The notes beneath the pieces were generated by a model, which saw only the letters and a list, made by a program, of their open reading frames with translations, did no database searches and was not told the origin of the DNA. Shown piece after piece: positions 50,615 through 53,098 of a stretch of DNA of 53,098 bases (its first letter is position 1; each line of letters begins with the position of its first letter). The DNA is from an uncultured Bacteroidota bacterium (GTDB taxonomy: Bacteria; Bacteroidota; Bacteroidia; Bacteroidales; WCHB1-69). Both the position numbers and the translations under genes were made by a program. The DNA lies in contig CADBQG010000075.1 of the NCBI GenBank assembly GCA_902796805.1, positions 1 through 53,098 of the forward strand. The letters are read 5' to 3'.

Positions 50615-52897
50615 ATGATCAAGAAGTTACAATTGCTCATAGCGCTCGTCGCCGCGGCAGGCGGCGTCTTTGCGCAGACATCGGTACTCAAGGGGTTTAC
50701 ATACGACGAGGCGAGCGGCGAAAACTTGCCATATTGTTCCATACAGCTGACCGAAACATCCCACGGCGCGTTGTCGGACGGAAACGGGGCATTTCTTATC
50801 AACAAGATTCCCAACGGCACGTATGTCGTGAAGGTTTCGCACCTCGGCTATATCGACATTCTCGACACCTTGGAGATTTCAAGCGGAAAGACCATCACGA
50901 AAAGATATAGTCTCTCACCCGCCTCGCAGACGCTGGACGCGGTGCAGATTATGGGCGAGAACACCAGGAAGGAGCAGGAAACCCGCACATCGGTGATCAG
51001 TGTCACTCCAAAAGACATGGGCAAGATGCCCGCCATCGGCGGACAGCCCGACTTCGCGCAGTACCTTCAGGTCCTCCCAGGCATAATCTCAACCGGCGAC
51101 CAGGGCGGCCAGCTCTACGTGCGCGGAGGCACGCCGGTGCAGAACATGCTTCTCATGGACGGGGTGTTGCTCTTCAACCCGTTCCACTCCATAGGAATCT
51201 TCTCTGTCTTCGACATGGACATTATGAGCAGTGCTGATGTTTACACAGGTGGTTTCGGCGCTGAGTTCGGCGGCAGAATCTCGTCGGTGATGGACATAAG
51301 GACGCGCGACGGCAACAAGAGGCGTTTCTCCGGCAAGGTTGACGTCAGCAACATCGGTGCGCAGGTTCTTCTCGAAGGACCTTTGGTCAAACTAAAGGAA
51401 AACAGGAAGACAGCCCTCAGTTTCATCTTGTCAGGGAAAGGGTCCTACCTGCAACAGTCGTCGAAAGTGTTCTACCCTTATATAAAAAACAGCGAAGGCC
51501 TGCCCTACAATTTCTACGACCTCTACGGGAAGATAACGCTTTCGACCCTCAACGGCACAAAATGGAACGTCTTCGGCTTCAACTTCGACGACAGGGTGAA
51601 CTACAACGTGGCTAACTACGGATGGAAGAACTGGGGTGTGGGCACGAATTTCCTGATCGTTCCCGGCGACGCCCCCACAACAATCGAGGGCTCGCTCGCA
51701 TATTCCAAGTACACCTCGACCCTCAAGGACGAGAACTTCGACCCGCGCACGAGTTCCATGGGCGGCTTCACCTTCAACCTCGGCTTCAACTACTATCTCG
51801 GCAAAAGCCTGCTCAAGGTGGGCATGGACGTTGTGGGATATAACACCGACTACCAGTATTTCACAATCTATCATTCGCCAAAGATTATAGAAGACCACAC
51901 GACAGACCTCTCGATATTTGTAAAATACAAGTACAATTTCCGCAACAAGCTGCTTATTGAGCCGGGCTTCAGGCTTCAGTGCTACTTTTCTTTGGGCGAG
52001 GTTTCGCCCGAGCCGAGACTTGCAATCAAGTACAACATTCTCAACAATCTGCGCCTGAAACTCGCTGCCGGAATGTACTCACAGAACCTCGTTGCGATAA
52101 GTTCCGATCAGGATGTGGTGAGCCTTTTCAACGGCTTTGTGTCTTCGCCGCTCGAGAGCGCACTGCTTCCGCAGGGGCTTTTGAACAGCGCGGAGGAGAT
52201 CAAGGGCCGCCTTCAGAAGTCGCAGCACGCCGTGTTGGGTATCGAATACGACCCGATCCCGTCCTTGAGCATCAACTTGGAGGGCTATTACAAGAATTTT
52301 TCGCAGTTGATTTCTGCCAACAGGTACAAAATGTTCGCCGACGACCACGAATTCATTTGGGAGAAAGGCAATGCCTACGGTGGCGACGTGTCGCTGAAGT
52401 ACGAAAACAAGGGTGTTTACCTGTGGTTCGTCTATTCGCTCGGCTGGGTTAACCGCACCGACGGCAAGATCGACTACCATCCTCACTTCGACCGCCGCCA
52501 CAACATCAACCTCGTTGCATCTTACGCGTTCGGCAAGCGTCGCTCATGGGAAATAAACTGCAGGTGGAACTTCGGCACCGGCTTCCCGTTCACCCAGACA
52601 CAGGCATATTACCCGCACTACAACCCGGTGAACATCAACGACGACTATGTTTCGGCTAACGAGAGTCTCTACTTCCTCCTCGCCGACTTCAACGCCGCGC
52701 GACTTCCCAGCTACCACAGGTTAGACCTCGGTGTCAAGAAAAAGTTCTTCCTGTCGCAGCGCCAGTCTTTGGAATTGAGCGCTTCTGTTACCAACACTTA
52801 TAACTATAAAAATGTGTTCTATGTGAACAGAATTACCAACGATATTGTCTACCAACTGCCGTTTATGTACTATTTTGGCATGACATGGAGGTTCTAA
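50615..52897 (+). CDS. TonB-dependent receptor with carboxypeptidase-regulatory-like N-terminus
   Basis: 760 aa. Signal peptide (LLIALVAAAGGVFAQ), then a carboxypeptidase-like/CarboxypepD_reg domain (GFTYDEASGENLPYCSIQL, GNGAFLINKIPNGTYVVKV), a plug domain (QLYVRGGTPVQNMLLMDGV, FGAEFGGRISSVMDI) and a long beta-barrel ending with aromatic MTWRF. No SusD partner is adjacent, so it is not a classical SusCD pair. Transported substrate unknown; lacks FecR/STN domain. Ends 122 bases before the tRNA gene. Confidence 0.92.
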   Translation: MIKKLQLLIALVAAAGGVFAQTSVLKGFTYDEASGENLPYCSIQLTETSHGALSDGNGAFLINKIPNGTYVVKVSHLGYIDILDTLEISSGKTITKRYSLSPASQTLDAVQIMGENTRKEQETRTSVISVTPKDMGKMPAIGGQPDFAQYLQVLPGIISTGDQGGQLYVRGGTPVQNMLLMDGVLLFNPFHSIGIFSVFDMDIMSSADVYTGGFGAEFGGRISSVMDIRTRDGNKRRFSGKVDVSNIGAQVLLEGPLVKLKENRKTALSFILSGKGSYLQQSSKVFYPYIKNSEGLPYNFYDLYGKITLSTLNGTKWNVFGFNFDDRVNYNVANYGWKNWGVGTNFLIVPGDAPTTIEGSLAYSKYTSTLKDENFDPRTSSMGGFTFNLGFNYYLGKSLLKVGMDVVGYNTDYQYFTIYHSPKIIEDHTTDLSIFVKYKYNFRNKLLIEPGFRLQCYFSLGEVSPEPRLAIKYNILNNLRLKLAAGMYSQNLVAISSDQDVVSLFNGFVSSPLESALLPQGLLNSAEEIKGRLQKSQHAVLGIEYDPIPSLSINLEGYYKNFSQLISANRYKMFADDHEFIWEKGNAYGGDVSLKYENKGVYLWFVYSLGWVNRTDGKIDYHPHFDRRHNINLVASYAFGKRRSWEINCRWNFGTGFPFTQTQAYYPHYNPVNINDDYVSANESLYFLLADFNAARLPSYHRLDLGVKKKFFLSQRQSLELSASVTNTYNYKNVFYVNRITNDIVYQLPFMYYFGMTWRF

Positions 52898-52971
52898 CAA
52901 AAGTGTTGGAGGTTGTAAATTATTGAAAATAAATACGTTGAAAATATTTAAAAAAAATATGCCAACACATA

Positions 52972-53000
52972 TTGACAAATAGAAAAAAAGTGTATCTTTG
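52972..53000 (+). promoter_or_regulatory. Promoter for tRNA-Asp (TTGAC and -7 TATCTTTG)
   Basis: TTGAC at 52972-52976 and TATCTTTG at 52993-53000, with 18 bases between TTG and the -7 box. The tRNA begins 20 bases after the box. Confidence 0.65.
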
Positions 53001-53019
53001 CGCCGTCAATTTGACAAAC

Positions 53020-53097
53020 GGATCGGTAGTTCAGTTTGGTTAGAATACATGCCTGTCACGCATGGGGTCGCGAGTTCGAGTCTCGTCCGGTCCGCCA
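53020..53097 (+). tRNA. tRNA-Asp (anticodon GTC)
   Basis: Acceptor GGATCGG pairs with CCGGTCC (one T-G pair), anticodon arm CATGC-CTGTCAC-GCATG gives anticodon GTC, T arm has GCGAG-TTCGAGT-CTCGT, discriminator G and encoded CCA at 53095-53097. 78 bases with CCA. The window ends one base after it. Confidence 0.95.
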
Positions 53098-53098
53098 A

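Noticed and set aside
1..53098. Insertion sequence, prophage, integrase or attachment sites
   Set aside because: No transposase, integrase or long direct repeats recognised; the tRNA-Asp at the right edge could be an attachment site, but sequence beyond it is not available.

Overview
The window looks like a chromosomal segment of a Bacteroidales-type Bacteroidetes. Three things point there. Bacteroidetes-style -7 boxes (TAnnTTTG) sit upstream of many genes. Several families are typical of the phylum: PorP/SprF with a PorE-like partner, a YfhO-type giant membrane protein, PepSY-like periplasmic proteins, and the secreted protein usually mislabelled 'asparagine synthetase B'. TonB-dependent, FucP and MeaB genes fit the same picture. 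The left part (about 1-13.3 kb) is visibly AT-rich and looks like a surface-polysaccharide locus. From about 23.6 kb rightwards the DNA is GC-richer and carries mostly housekeeping and envelope genes.

Region 1 (1-9.95 kb, + strand) is a nonulosonic-acid (sialic/legionaminic-type) glycan block. It holds the 3' end of an HTH protein, a hydrolysing UDP/GDP-GlcNAc 2-epimerase (NeuC/LegG-like), two Gfo/Idh oxidoreductases, a CMP-NulO synthetase (NeuA/LegF-like), a PtmE-like CBS-nucleotidyltransferase, an SGNH hydrolase-like protein, two more Gfo/Idh oxidoreductases, a putative sialyltransferase with D-E-G and HP motifs, and a second probable glycosyltransferase. No NulO synthase (NeuB), flippase or polymerase is in the window.

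Region 2 (9.9-13.3 kb, - strand) is a three-gene operon: an EvaA/TylX3-type NDP-hexose 2,3-dehydratase, a KijD10-type Gfo/Idh 3-ketoreductase and an SDR that could be the 4-ketoreductase. This is the core of a 2,6-dideoxyhexose pathway, best known from actinomycete antibiotics.

Region 3 (13.4-23.5 kb) has a YfhO protein and then a - strand operon of a fused nucleotidyltransferase/GHMP sugar kinase, FucP and a mutarotase. Divergent from it are gmd, fcl and a GT2 enzyme. A GT2 plus UDP-glucuronate decarboxylase pair follows on the - strand. Together they supply GDP-fucose-type and UDP-xylose-type donors.

Region 4 (23.6-36.8 kb) carries PorP plus a PorE-like propeller/OmpA-like protein, a small membrane protein, pruA, ispD with a YitT protein, udk, an L,D-transpeptidase, prmA, a PepSY-like protein and the 'AsnB-like' secreted protein.

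Region 5 (36.9-43.7 kb, - strand) is a tightly overlapping seven-gene envelope operon: flippase-like TM protein, heptose-type adenylyltransferase, M23/LysM peptidase, fused ABC ATPase, DoxX/MauE-thioredoxin fusion, lipoprotein and TetR.

Region 6 (43.7-46.5 kb) is an ECF sigma operon with a tiny single-pass membrane protein, a secreted protein and two lipoproteins. A bipartite motif with identical spacing lies upstream of the sigma gene and of the last lipoprotein. Region 7 (46.6-53.1 kb) holds rpmE2, lon, meaB, a TonB-dependent receptor and tRNA-Asp. No stretch of more than about 300 bases lacks a gene. I saw no insertion sequence, CRISPR array or rRNA.
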